NCBI RefSeq assembly: GCF_000189635.1
Contig: NW_002476266.1
Coordinates: 186,001 to 250,000 of the forward strand
Origin: Tetrahymena thermophila SB210
Taxonomy: Eukaryota > Ciliophora > Oligohymenophorea > Hymenostomatida > Tetrahymenidae
Length of the DNA: 64,000 nucleotides
Direction of reading: 5' to 3'
Position 1 is the first letter of the stretch; each line of letters begins with the position of its first letter. A program made the position numbers and the translations under genes. Below, one piece after another: positions 25,832 to 36,087 of the stretch. The notes beneath the pieces are model-generated. The model made no database searches and was not told the origin of the DNA. It worked only from the letters and a program-made list of their open reading frames with translations.

Positions 25832-26254
25832 ATGGTCGGAAGTAGTTTGACTAACAAAAACTAAGTACACTTGCAACCAAATATAATTTGTAGACTTTAA
25901 AATAGAAATAATGCACCTCCTCCTAGACTTTCATCAGATGAATTGAATAGACTTTTGATTCAGTTGTGGAAGACAAATAGACTTAGAGCTTTTGATGATA
26001 ATCTTAGCACAGAGCTAAGAAGGAGTTTATTATAACAATACTACAAAAGAACCTCTTGGGCTTATAGTTTACTCAGTGATGATGAACGTGCTTATGCTTA
26101 AAAGATGGCTTTTAAGGTAATGTCTGCATGGTTATATATAAAAACTGAATATATTTTAGATTACACAGAGAATTATGTAAGATATTAAGTTGGCCAAAGA
26201 AAATTGCTGCTAAAAAATGTTTAGAATATTGCTGTTAATATAAAAGCAGCATGA
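25832..26254 (+). CDS. Lineage-specific 140-residue protein, paralogue A
   Basis: Single exon, 141 codons, TGA stop at 26252-26254. No signal peptide or membrane span. The N-terminal 30 residues are polar with an APPPR patch; RLSSDELNRLLIQLWKTNRL (residues about 32-51) is probably helical and is followed by an aromatic and basic region (LLQQYYKRTSWAYSLLSDDE, SAWLYIKTEYI). I recognise no family. The gene lies in the left copy of a segmental duplication; paralogue B is the same length with no indel and about 73% identical by hand count. Expression is unproven and a code with only TGA as stop makes ORFs of this size less compelling than usual, but the shared frame, start and stop argue for a gene. 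Confidence 0.65.
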
Positions 26255-27603
26255 TATGAAAAAACTTCTTTGTATATAAACTTTATATTATAAAACACTA
26301 TTTTATTATATTTTGATAAAATTATATTTATATTTTATTTATATTATATTTGTATTATTTTAAATAATTTATATTAAAAATTTATTGTTTATTTTAGCAT
26401 TAAATTTTGTGTACTATAAATTTAAAATAGATAAAAAGCAAGACAGATTTTATAATATTTATTTATTTTAAGTTAAAGTTTATTGTTGTAAATTCATTTG
26501 AAAGATTTACAAAAATTAAAAGCTTTTTTAAATTTAAGTATGACCAATCATTTTTATAATATTTAAATGTTGAATTATTGAAAGCATATATTTACTTATT
26601 TATAAATTCATTTTATCAATAAAAGGTTTTTTTTGTTTATTTTTATAATTCAGTATTCTCTATAATATAAATTCTATTATAAGTCAAGTTATATTTGAAT
26701 TTAATTTCCCTTTTTTTCAAAAAAATTATTTTGAATAGAACTTAAATTAAAGAGTGAAAAATTATAATAACTATGCTTTTATTTAACAAATAAATTGGGG
26801 CATTAAATTAAAAAGTGATAAATTTAAAAAATTAAATCCATTTAATAAATCTTCAATCTAATTTAAATGGTGCAATACATCCATCAATCTATATATTTAT
26901 TTTCAATCAATCCATCTATCTATCTTTATTGATATTTTTATTTTCAAACAAAACTGGATTGGATTATACCCATTCCTAAATGTAACTCTTTTATTCTATA
27001 CTTTTATTATTTTTTAAGTTAACCACAAATTAATTATCATACTATTAAAAAAATTAATAAATAAAAAATTAATTAACTATCAAATAATAATAAAGTGTCT
27101 ACATTATTTTCAATAAATAAAAAAAGTATTTTTTTAATTTATATATAAGAGTTTGATATTGCGATCATAAAAAAATGGCTATTGCTTTTTTTTATCTCTA
27201 ACAACAACTCTTTGCTATTTAGTATTTTATTATGCTGAAATATATAGATTGAAGAAATTATTTTAATTATTATAAAAAAAGTACTATAACTCTTTTCTTG
27301 AATACTTTTAATATTTTTTAAGTTAACCACAAATTAATTATCAAACTATAAAAAATTAATCAACAAATAATTAAATCAAATAAGCTAATAATAAAGTGTC
27401 TACATTATTTTTAATTAATAAAAAAGTGTTTTATTAATCTTTTTTTTATAGTTTGTTTTATTTGTCTACCTCTGCTATATTAAAAATCAAATATCATTTG
27501 CTTAATTTGATAATAATTTAATAAATAAAAAAATAACAAAAAAAAAAGTAAAAATCCCTAGTAAACACATAAAATAAATAAATAAAGTATTGACCAATTT
27601 AAA
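26255..27603. other. Spacer between the two paralogues
   Basis: Contains the duplicated 3' flank of paralogue A (to about 26650), a unique A+T-rich stretch with atcaatctat-type runs near 26880-26930, then the two 300-bp elements of the right copy. Confidence 0.6.
26980..27603 (+). repeat. Two ~300-bp direct repeats upstream of the second paralogue
   Basis: Copies start near 26980 and near 27285 and carry the same blocks as the left pair, including attttttaagttaaccacaa and taaagtgtctacatta. The first copy matches the first left copy best around the tattatg..gaagaaatta block, so the 300-bp doubling predates the larger duplication. Confidence 0.75.
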
Positions 27604-28026
27604 ATGGTAGGAAATAACTTGACTAAGAAGAAGTAAGTACACTTGAAACCAAATATAATCTATAGAGTTTAAGATAGAAATAATACACCTCCTCATAGAC
27701 TTTCATCAGATGAATTGAATAGACTTTTGATTTAATTGTGGAAGACAAATAGACTTAGAGCTTTTCATGATAATCTTAACATAAAGAAAAGAAATAGTTT
27801 ATTATAACAATACTACAGAAGAATATCTCATGCTTATAGTTTACTCAGTGATGAGGAACGCGCTTATGCTTATTAGATGACTTTAAAGATAATGTCTGCA
27901 TGGTTATATATAAAGACTGAATATATTTTAGCTTACACAGTGAGTTATGTAAGACATAAACTTGGCTATAGAAGATAGCTGCTAAAGAATGTTAGGGATC
28001 TCGCAGCTAATATAAAAGCAGCATGA
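27604..28026 (+). CDS. Lineage-specific 140-residue protein, paralogue B
   Basis: Exactly 141 codons, colinear with paralogue A. Residues about 32-54 (RLSSDELNRLLIQLWKTNRL and on) and the ends LLQQYY, SAWLYIKTEYIL and ANIKAA are unchanged, while other positions differ, often radically (for example LSTELRR against LNIKKRN). By hand I count 38 residue differences and only 8 codons with silent differences. Function unknown; same caveats as for paralogue A. Confidence 0.65.
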
Positions 28027-29058
28027 TATGAAAAAACTTCTTTGTATATAAACTTATATAATAAAACTATAACATAATATAATATATATTAAAAATTATT
28101 TATTTTAGTATTAAATTTCATGTACCATAAATCCTTTTATAATTTTAAAATAAATAAAATAAGACAAACATAATAATTATTTTTATTTATTTTAAGATGA
28201 AGTTTATTGTTGTAAGTTCATTTTGAAAAATTTACAAAAATTAAAATCTTTTTTAAATTTAAATATGACCAATCATTTTTATAACATTTAAATGCTGAAT
28301 TATTTAAAGCATATTTACTTATTTATTTATTTATTTATTTTTTAATAAATTCTTTTTCTTTTTCAAAGATTTTTTTTGTTATTTTTATAATATTTACTTT
28401 AGATAAAATAAAAAAATTAATTTATTATTTTATTGAAAACCCTTTATTTGTTTAGATTTGTTATATTTTTATGTAGTTTTTAGTATTAAGAATATTAATT
28501 ATTGTGTTTTAAATTATTGATTTGATAATATATTAGTTATTGTGTATTCTAGGGATAAGTGATTAAGAAAAATAATCAAACAATGGTTGAAATGTGTTAA
28601 AAAAGAAAATCTTTTATTTTTGCTAATTAATTTCAAAATAAATAAAAAATAAAAGCTTTTTTTTACTTATTAAAAATAATTATTGGGGATGTTTATAAAT
28701 TAATTTATTAAAATAATGAATGATTTATTGAGTTTGTTTAAATGTCTTTTATTAAAATTAGAAATAGAATCTTTTAAAATATAAACAATCATTCATTAGA
28801 AATATTTATATTATTTTATAATATTGAAGTATTAATCAATTTTAAGTAAATCTATTTTTTTTTGGTTGATTAATTTGTAAATTAATTAATTAAATAAAGA
28901 AATTAATTTATTAATTAACCAGAAAATAAATATCTATCTTGAATAATATAAAATCTTGAGATCAATATAAATTTGAAATTAGTTAATTAATTAATTAATT
29001 CATTCATTTATTTGATTTTTAGTTATTCAGAGAGACAGTAAATTTATAAAATTAAAGG
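28027..29058. other. Gene-free spacer
   Basis: Duplicated 3' flank of paralogue B to about 28395, including a (ttta)n run at 28317-28341, then A+T-rich DNA with ttaattaattaatt runs near 28880-29005 just before the TAF6 start. Confidence 0.6.
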
Positions 29059-31233
29059 ATGGCTGAACTACGTGATAATAATTTTGTTTTAGAGTTACTT
29101 AAAGGATTTAGTATTGATAAAGTTGATAAGGAAATATCACAAGAAATATGCAATTAAGTTGAAATTGAATTAAGATCTTTGATCGAAGTAGAAATTTTAA
29201 AATCTAATTTGTTGATAATTAGTTATTCAATCAATATTAATAAATGAATGATATCTTAAATTATTAATTTGAGATAAATCTTTATCAAGCAAATCATTTT
29301 AAAGCAGTTTTAAATCTATTTTATATTTAAAATGTGTAGGATTCCATTAAATTTATGAAACATTTTAAAAGAGATAAACTGACTACTTCTGATGTTGAAT
29401 ACGCTTTGAAAGATAGAAACTACTACGATGTAATTATTTCATTTAGCTAAAAAAAGCAACCTAGTTAATAAATATGATATATTTAATCTTGCTGAAAGAT
29501 AATTTTGATTTTAAATTAATTAGAAAATATTTGGATATGATGTTTCTGAAAAGGTTTCGTTTAAGAAGCATGCTAATTATTGGATAAAATAAGATGAAGT
29601 AAATAATAAAATATCTATAAATCTATCTTTTTATATCGAATTGCACATTAAAAAGTGCGCAATTTAGTGTATTTTAAATATCCTTTAATATTAATAAAGG
29701 AAAGGGACTTATAGAGTTACCTAGAAGCTCAAGTAAAGAGCTTAAAAAGATAAGTAATGTAGCCAACTGTTACAGCTTGGTGGATGTCTATTGATGGTAA
29801 AATACCTCCTATCAACGAAAACAAATTCATTAGTAATTAATTAGCTAAAAAATATGAATGAATATCTCTATTTAAATATTTTAAATTTGTAGAAAATAAG
29901 GCTGCTATTTTAAAATATGATGAGCTTAAAAAAGAAGAATATTCTAAAAACTTTAATATCATCAAGGATAAACCAAGATCTCTATTAAGTGAAGAAATCA
30001 ATAAGTTTTTTGTTGAAATAACAAAAGTCATAGCCGAAACTGAAGAGCAAATCGACAATCCTAAATTAAATCTTCCAGGTGCCCCTTTTAGAGAAACTCC
30101 CAAACTTAAAATTAGTAAACCAAATAAAAATTTTTCTTAACAAATTACTATATTGAAAATATTTTAAACATAAAAAAGTTTTGAATAACTTGAAGACAAA
30201 CAGTGGTTTAACAAGTTTGCTTCCATTTTTGTTAAATTATTTGTATTAGGACTATGACTTAGAGAACAAAAATGGAGTTTCTAAAAAATACATTACATTA
30301 AAAATACTACATTCTATCATTTTAAATACTGGCATAAATATAGAATTCCATGTAAATTAATTAACATTCATTTTTTATTTATTTGGAGATTTTAAATAGT
30401 TAATTTTATGCTTATTAAAATTAGTTGCACATAATTATTAAAATCTTAATTCATTTCATAACTGCTTCAGTATTGAGTACAAACAAATGTGTGGACGAAA
30501 TTCAGTTTAGAGAGCAAAGTGCACAAAATCTCTCATATCTAATAAACAGATTCACTTTTAAATACATAACTTTAAAGTAAAACATTTGTGACACACTTCT
30601 AGGTATTCTTAAAGAAACTCTCAATTAAAAAATTCTCAATTACTAAGTTTTACTGGGTATAGTTATGACATTCAGTCACTTTGAATCTAATATCATAAGG
30701 CAATTAATTTTACCAACAATAATGCAAATTTTCATGAATGAAGATTTCAGAAAAGATTTAAATTGCTTAGCTTCTATTAATTTACGCTCGTAACAAAGAA
30801 GCGAGTATATAAATTTATAAAACTAAAATAGTATGGAAATCGAGCAATAATCCAAACCAAATAATACTGAAGAAAATGATAAGGTAAAAAAGTAAAAAAT
30901 CATTAAGGAAAATATATAAAAAGTTATTAAAAACAACAACGAAGCACACAGCCTCTTGAACGAGTTAAAGGTATTCATTTATTTATTTAAGAATTACTTT
31001 TTTTTTAATTAATGTATAATAATTTTATAAAGCTTCTGGTTTTAAAGGTTTTCAATGAATATTCATTTGCTACAAGCAAAACTGAGGCTCTTCTATTTTA
31101 AGAATTAGAAGAATAATTTATTACCGAGCTCAATCCTCTAGTAATTAGACTCATCTATAATAATATGCCAATATAATTAAAATACTTAGACGAAAGATAA
31201 TATAATCCTTCCTATATGAATTTAATGCTTTGA
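29059..31233 (+). CDS. TAF6: TFIID/SAGA subunit TAF6 (histone-fold TBP-associated factor)
   Basis: Proposed exons 29059-29187, 29340-29429, 29524-29598, 29700-29832, 29893-30230, 30250-30351, 30425-30970, 31048-31233; total 532 residues. The N-terminus is a histone fold with the diagnostic SIKFMKHFKRDKLTTSDVEYALKDRN (shortened motif KRDKLTTSDVEYAL), matching TAF6 FMxxGKRQKLTTSDIDYAL. Next come TAWWMSIDGKIPPI (human AHWLSIEG..PAIPEN) and KPRSLLSEEINKFFVEIT (human [20 protein letters not shown]), then the HEAT-like C-terminal domain with LIHFITASVLSTNKC and IIRQLILPTIMQIF. TAF6 pairs with TAF9 in TFIID and binds core promoters. The junction 30231-30249 would be a 19-nt intron, which is suspiciously short, so the segment at 30230-30351 is uncertain. 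The other introns are 60-152 bp. Confidence 0.87.
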
Positions 31234-32067
31234 TTTTATATTTTTTGTATTATAAATTTAAGTTTAATTTAAATTTATTTATTTTATATAAAACCTTACA
31301 TTTAAAAATGTCTATCTTTACTTCAATTTTTTTTAACAAATAAAATAAATATTATTTAAGAAAAATTTAATAGATATTGGCTTAAAGCAAACTATTTGAT
31401 CTAGAACAGAAATTTTTTTATTTATTTTTGCTATCAAATTATTTAGTTAATTAATCTTGAAATTTTAAAAATAATTAGATATTAAAACTTTAATTATAAA
31501 TCTAATTTAATTATTGTTAAAAATTAATAATTTTTTCAAAAGATAATTCTGTTTAACCTTTAAACAAACTCTATTTGAAAAACATTTATATGATTTAACT
31601 ATGATTTATTAAATGTTGTATTTCTAGAAAATTATTTCCCCATTTTTACCAAAAATAATTGTTTATTTATTATATTTAGAGCTATTATATGCAAATAGTA
31701 ATTATTATTTTAAAATCAAATTCATAAATCTATTGTAACTCTATATAATAAATTTAAATATTTACAAAGAAAATACTTTGGAATTCTATTATTACTAAAT
31801 TACTTTTTACATTTTAAATCATATCAATTAATGATAAAGTAAAATTTTATTATTTATAAATACTATTTACATTTCTTATAATATAAAATGAAAAGATTAC
31901 TTACATTTTGACAGATTAATAAAGATTTAAGTTAACTTTAAAATACTTTATTCATTATAATTAATTCAAGCTATTGTATATGCATATTTTTATATACTTT
32001 TATATTTAATAATTCAGTTGATCTTTAATCTAATTGATGTTAAGAATTTATACGTATAATTGCTTCT
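31234..32067. other. Gene-free spacer between convergent genes
   Basis: Shared 3' flanks of TAF6 and TRAPPC2. Extremely A+T-rich, nothing coding or structured seen. Confidence 0.6.
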
Positions 32068-32695
32068 TCAAAGATTTAGATGCTTTTTTGCAGCTTATTT
32101 TATAGCTTCGTCAAACCTTTGAGATGTAATTTAAGTATTAAGTGTATAGAGAGGATTCATCAATTACTTTAATAGTTAAGAAATATTTTTATCTATTAAA
32201 AACAAAATAAAAGTTGATACTTTATTTAAATTCTCATAGGCCTCTAAAAAGAAGTTATTTACATTCTCCTCTTTGGTCTTTTCAGATATTAAGAGTAACA
32301 ATTTTATGTCTTTTTTATCAAAATATTATTTATTTCAAAAATTTATTAAAAATGATTACTTGTTGCTGTCACAAAAGCATAAATATCTTAGTCATAGCAC
32401 CTATCTACTTTCTTGAAAAACCTGCATGTTTAATAAGTATTAATTTTATCTTAAAATGAAAAATAAGAAATTCATACATATCTAATTCCTTTTAATTTGT
32501 AATTTGCAATTTCTCATCAATAACATCAAGCGATGAATGTATCGAAAAATATTATGTTATTACTAGAGATTGTGCTTCCTATTTTTCTAAAATTAATAAA
32601 AAATAATTCTTAGAGTGCTATTAAGTTTAACAATTTATACTATTCAAACTTGCTTCATATAAAGGAACATCACCTTATCCTACAATTACAAACAT
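32068..32695 (-). CDS. TRAPPC2: TRAPP complex subunit 2 (sedlin/Trs20)
   Basis: Five exons in coding order: 32641-32695, 32478-32586, 32360-32421, 32221-32309, 32068-32166; introns of only 50-56 bp. The total is 137 residues, nearly the length of human sedlin (140). Family features appear in order: MFVIVGQGDVPLYE (the longin-fold first strand and turn), QYFSIHSSLDVIDEKL (FIxHxSLDxVDE), FFKKVDR, IYAFVTATNIKLLLLISE (SAFVTAGHxKFLLLHD), ENVNNFFLEAYE and QLMNPLYTLNTQITSQRFDE (LMNPFYxxxxPIxSxxFD). TRAPPC2 is a core subunit of the TRAPP complexes that tether ER-derived vesicles and activate Rab1/Ypt1. All phases agree, and the small exons explain why simple ORF scans miss it. Confidence 0.95.
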
Positions 32696-33667
32696 TCAAT
32701 AACTCTATTCTTTATTCTAATTAATTATTAAAAATTGATTTTCTTTCTTATTTTTTATAATAAAATCAATTAATATTTATCTATCTATTTTCAAAACTCA
32801 ATACTTTTAATAAAATCTAATTATTAATACAGCCAATAACAAGCAAACACAAAAGAAATTCTATAAATAAATAAATAAATTAATTAAAAAACAAAAAAAT
32901 TTATTTAAATAATTCTTATAAAAATTCAAAAAATTATTAGTCTATCATTTTTCTTTTAAAATTTATGATTTATTTTTAATTTTATTGTAATTTTAATTTA
33001 TGCTTGTTTATTTCATTTCATTTTATTTTTAAATTTATTTGTATTTCATATTTTATTTATTTATCTATTTTTAATTATTTATTTATTTTTTATTTATTAT
33101 TATTTATTTTTAATTATTTATTTTTTGTTTTTTTTGGAGGCAAGAGCGTGGAATAATTCTTGAGTGCGGTGGAATCATGGTCCTATATTTTAAACAATAC
33201 TAATTATATATTTTAAAAATGATCTATGTGCTTTATAGGTGCATTTAGCAGCTATTTTTTTAAAGCAATTTTGACAGTCCCACGATTCTTCCTTGAAAAT
33301 ATACAATTTTATTTAATTATCTCATAAATGGAATTAAATGTTTAATTCGAGCGAGATGCTGTAATTGTTTTGTTTTACAATTGGGATATTAAAAACTTGC
33401 TAGATCTTATAAAATCTTGAATTGTCTCCACACAAATCAAGAAAGATCTTATGAGATAGTCATTTTATTGTATATATGTTGGTTTAAGAATCTTATTGTT
33501 GTTTTACTTTTTGAATTTCTTCTTTCTATTTTTATTTTATTAAAAAATTATATTTTTTTGATTTTTCCCTCTAATAATTTGAATAAATTTGACAAATTAA
33601 AAATTTGAATAATTTCTTCTTTGGCTTTTTTAATTTATTAAAAACAAAACCAATTAATTTAAAAACT
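32696..33667. other. Spacer between divergent promoters with a GC-richer island
   Basis: Flanks TRAPPC2 (reverse) and the HTH-like gene (forward). Mostly ttta-type A+T repeats (33000-33130), but 33136-33180 is about 50% G+C (ggaggcaagagcgtgg.. and gagtgcggtggaatcatgg). It is followed by a T7 run at 33254-33262 and by caattttgacagtccc at 33266-33281. An inverted repeat (atcttga .. tcaagaaagat) spans about 33411-33452. It may hold a small RNA gene; see findings. Confidence 0.4.
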
Positions 33668-34674
33668 ATGGGCAAGCATATTTCTAGATTTGCAAGAGGT
33701 GCAATTATGATTTTAAAATAAATGAATTATAGTCTGGGCGAGTCAAAAGATATCCTTCACGAAATTGGATTTGAATTAGATCGAATATAACTGAAATATG
33801 TACGTCTATATACATTAAGATCTTAAAATGCTATTAAGCATAAAATTTATTTAGAACAGAAAAGCAGAGGGGAATAGCTAGAAGAAGAATCTAAAAAGAA
33901 AATAATTGAGATGTTTTCATAAAATAATGCTATGTCTGTTAAAAAAGCAGCAGATATGCTCAAAATAGAAGCAAAGTACATAACAGCCTACTTGAAGAGC
34001 TAAAACATTTAAATTAAAAATAAAATAGTAAAATCATTTTAATTTTAAATAACAAATAAATCTTCTATTAAAAAAATTTTTTTAATTTAAGAAAGTCGTC
34101 AATGATCAATTAGAATAAAAATATCTGCTTGAAAACTTAAAAGATAACATTCTAGAAATTCTTGATTAAGATCCTGAGTGGTAAAATAATTTATTAAATA
34201 TATTTTTTGTAAAGTAATATTTTTATTAAATAAAGGAAAACTTGTGTGTTAAGAATTTTATTTCCAAAGATAAAATTTGGCTAAATTAGACAATTTGAGA
34301 GGTATTTTTTATCTTTAACATCTGAAGTCAGGTATTCAAGTATTAAATTCATTTAATACTATGAAGGTGAAAGGTTTTTTGGGAGAGGCTCATTCATTTA
34401 TATACATACTATTTATGATCCACTAATTTACATAAATTTAACATATCTTGAAAAGTTTTTGTCAAATGATATTCCAAATAAATTTTTTAGCTCCAATCCA
34501 GTTATTGATGTTTGTAAATTAAAAGTATTTGATTCCTAATTTCTCATAAATATGCAGGATTAAGCATTCTAAGACTAAGATTGTATTAATTTAGAACAAT
34601 AATAAGAAAGTTTTAATACAGATGATTATTTTTAAGCTGATGATAATATTCAAAATTATTATCAATCTATTTGA
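33668..34674 (+). CDS. Helix-turn-helix-like protein, function unknown
   Basis: Exons 33668-34027, 34092-34180 and 34236-34674 (introns 64 and 55 bp) give 295 residues, all in phase. It starts MGKHISRFARGAIMILKQMN. Two segments have helix-turn-helix spacing: residues about 20-45 and AMSVKKAADMLKIEAKYITAYLKS (residues about 91-115, shown partly: VKKAADMLKIEAKYITAY). The C-terminal half has an aromatic region (FGRGSFIYIHTIYDPLIYI) and a Gln/Asp-rich tail ending in NYYQSI. It may bind DNA, but no catalytic residues of a transposase or of a known transcription-factor class are visible, and I do not recognise the family. Confidence 0.75.
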
Positions 34675-36087
34675 TAAGAAACTAAAAGTTTTTCTTATAA
34701 TAAAATATTAAATTAATATTATTTAAATTATTTAATTCAAAATAAAATATATATCTATTGTAAGTTAAAAAATTAATTATTGAAATAAACAAAAGTATTG
34801 ATTTAATTTTAAATTTTGGTCATTTTTAAATTACTATAACGCTGGTAAATTCATGTGTCATATATTTTTTTGTCAATTTTATTGATTTAATGATTCATAA
34901 TTTATAAAATTGATCAAATAAGAATTTTAAATATTTGTGAATTATTTTGATTATTTTTATAATCAGAACTATTAAGTTTGCTATTGTTTGACTCAAATTT
35001 AAATTATAAAATTTGAATTTCAACTTAGTTTTCTTATTTAAATAAAGTTTTTCTGACTTTAAAAATAGTTTAATTAAAATTAAAGATTGATAGAAATTTT
35101 TTAATTTTGGAATAAAATAAAAATTATTTTTATAATTCTTAAATTTATATATTGACTTTTCCCTTTTTAATTTCTTTTTAAGAAACTCTAGTTTGATTTT
35201 AAAAACTTTCTATTTAATTTTCTTTTATATTAAATCTATCTTAATAATCTTATTGAAAAGGGTGATTTAGTTTACTATGACTGAGCAAAAAATTTAACTA
35301 ATTGTATAAAGAGAAAAATCAATAAAAAAAAAATATTTTTATTAGTCAAAACTTAATTATAAAAAAAATTAATAATTATAAAGGCTAATTTGGCTGTAAA
35401 ATTTTGAGAGATTAAAAGTTCTGAACTGTAAATTTTTAATTTAAAACTTTAAAACTTTATTTTAAACTGAAAGTGATTTTAGCAATTAAAAAAATAATGA
35501 AAATAAATAAAAACTATGATTTTTTAAAAATCTGTAATCTATTGAATTAATTAAAATTATAACAATCAAATATGAAAAGAACTCAGTAAAAAATTTTGAA
35601 TTCAGCAATTTTCTAATAAAAATATTATTTAATTAATGTTTTAAATACAATAAAGCAAAACTTTAAAACCCACTCTTTAAATTGATTTTAGTGTAAAAAG
35701 AAACAAAACAATTAAAATAGGAATAAATATAGATAGATAGATTATATTAATTGGTATTATCAACAAAATTTTCAAACTTTTAATAGTGAAACGCAATATT
35801 TAACATACACTCAGTATATATTTATTTAAATTGGAAAAATGGATCAAGTAACTTTAAATATAATTAAAATGTATATAACATGTCTTCGTTTAATTTAATT
35901 TGACGATAACAATTTATAAAATATAAGGTAAAAGAAACATAAACCACTTACTTGTTCGTTTATTCAATCAACCAACCTTGTTTGTTTACTATTTATTAGT
36001 CTACAGATGTCATTTTAGAGTTGGCTTAATACTGTTTTAGATCTGTTTATTTATTTCATAATCAACTATTTTTTGGCTGTTTTCATC
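34675..36087. other. Gene-free spacer between convergent genes
   Basis: A+T-rich. Contains an atagatagatag run near 35730 and, at 35968-35982, a 12-of-15 match to the Tetrahymena chromosome breakage sequence (see findings). No gene seen. Confidence 0.55.

Larger units (their letters stand above)
25139..26650 (+). repeat. Segmental duplication, left copy
   Basis: Comprises the two 300-bp elements, the 140-residue gene at 25832-26254 and about 400 bp of 3' flank (matching blocks such as atgaaaaaacttctttgtat, agtttattgttgtaa and tatgaccaatcatttttata). The same order recurs at about 26980-28395. Confidence 0.8.
26980..28395 (+). repeat. Segmental duplication, right copy
   Basis: Same order as the left copy: two 300-bp elements, the 140-residue gene (27604-28026) and about 370 bp of matching 3' flank. 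Confidence 0.8.

Noticed and set aside
29188-29339. Reading through the first TAF6 intron, which contains a TGA-free frame after 29222
   Set aside because: It would insert about 40 residues into the histone fold; removing 29188-29339 restores the conserved SIKFMKH region.
33266-33281. Definite U4 snRNA call from the caattttgacagtcc word
   Set aside because: Only the 3' end is reminiscent; the U4 5' stem-loop and the U6-pairing region are not recognisable.
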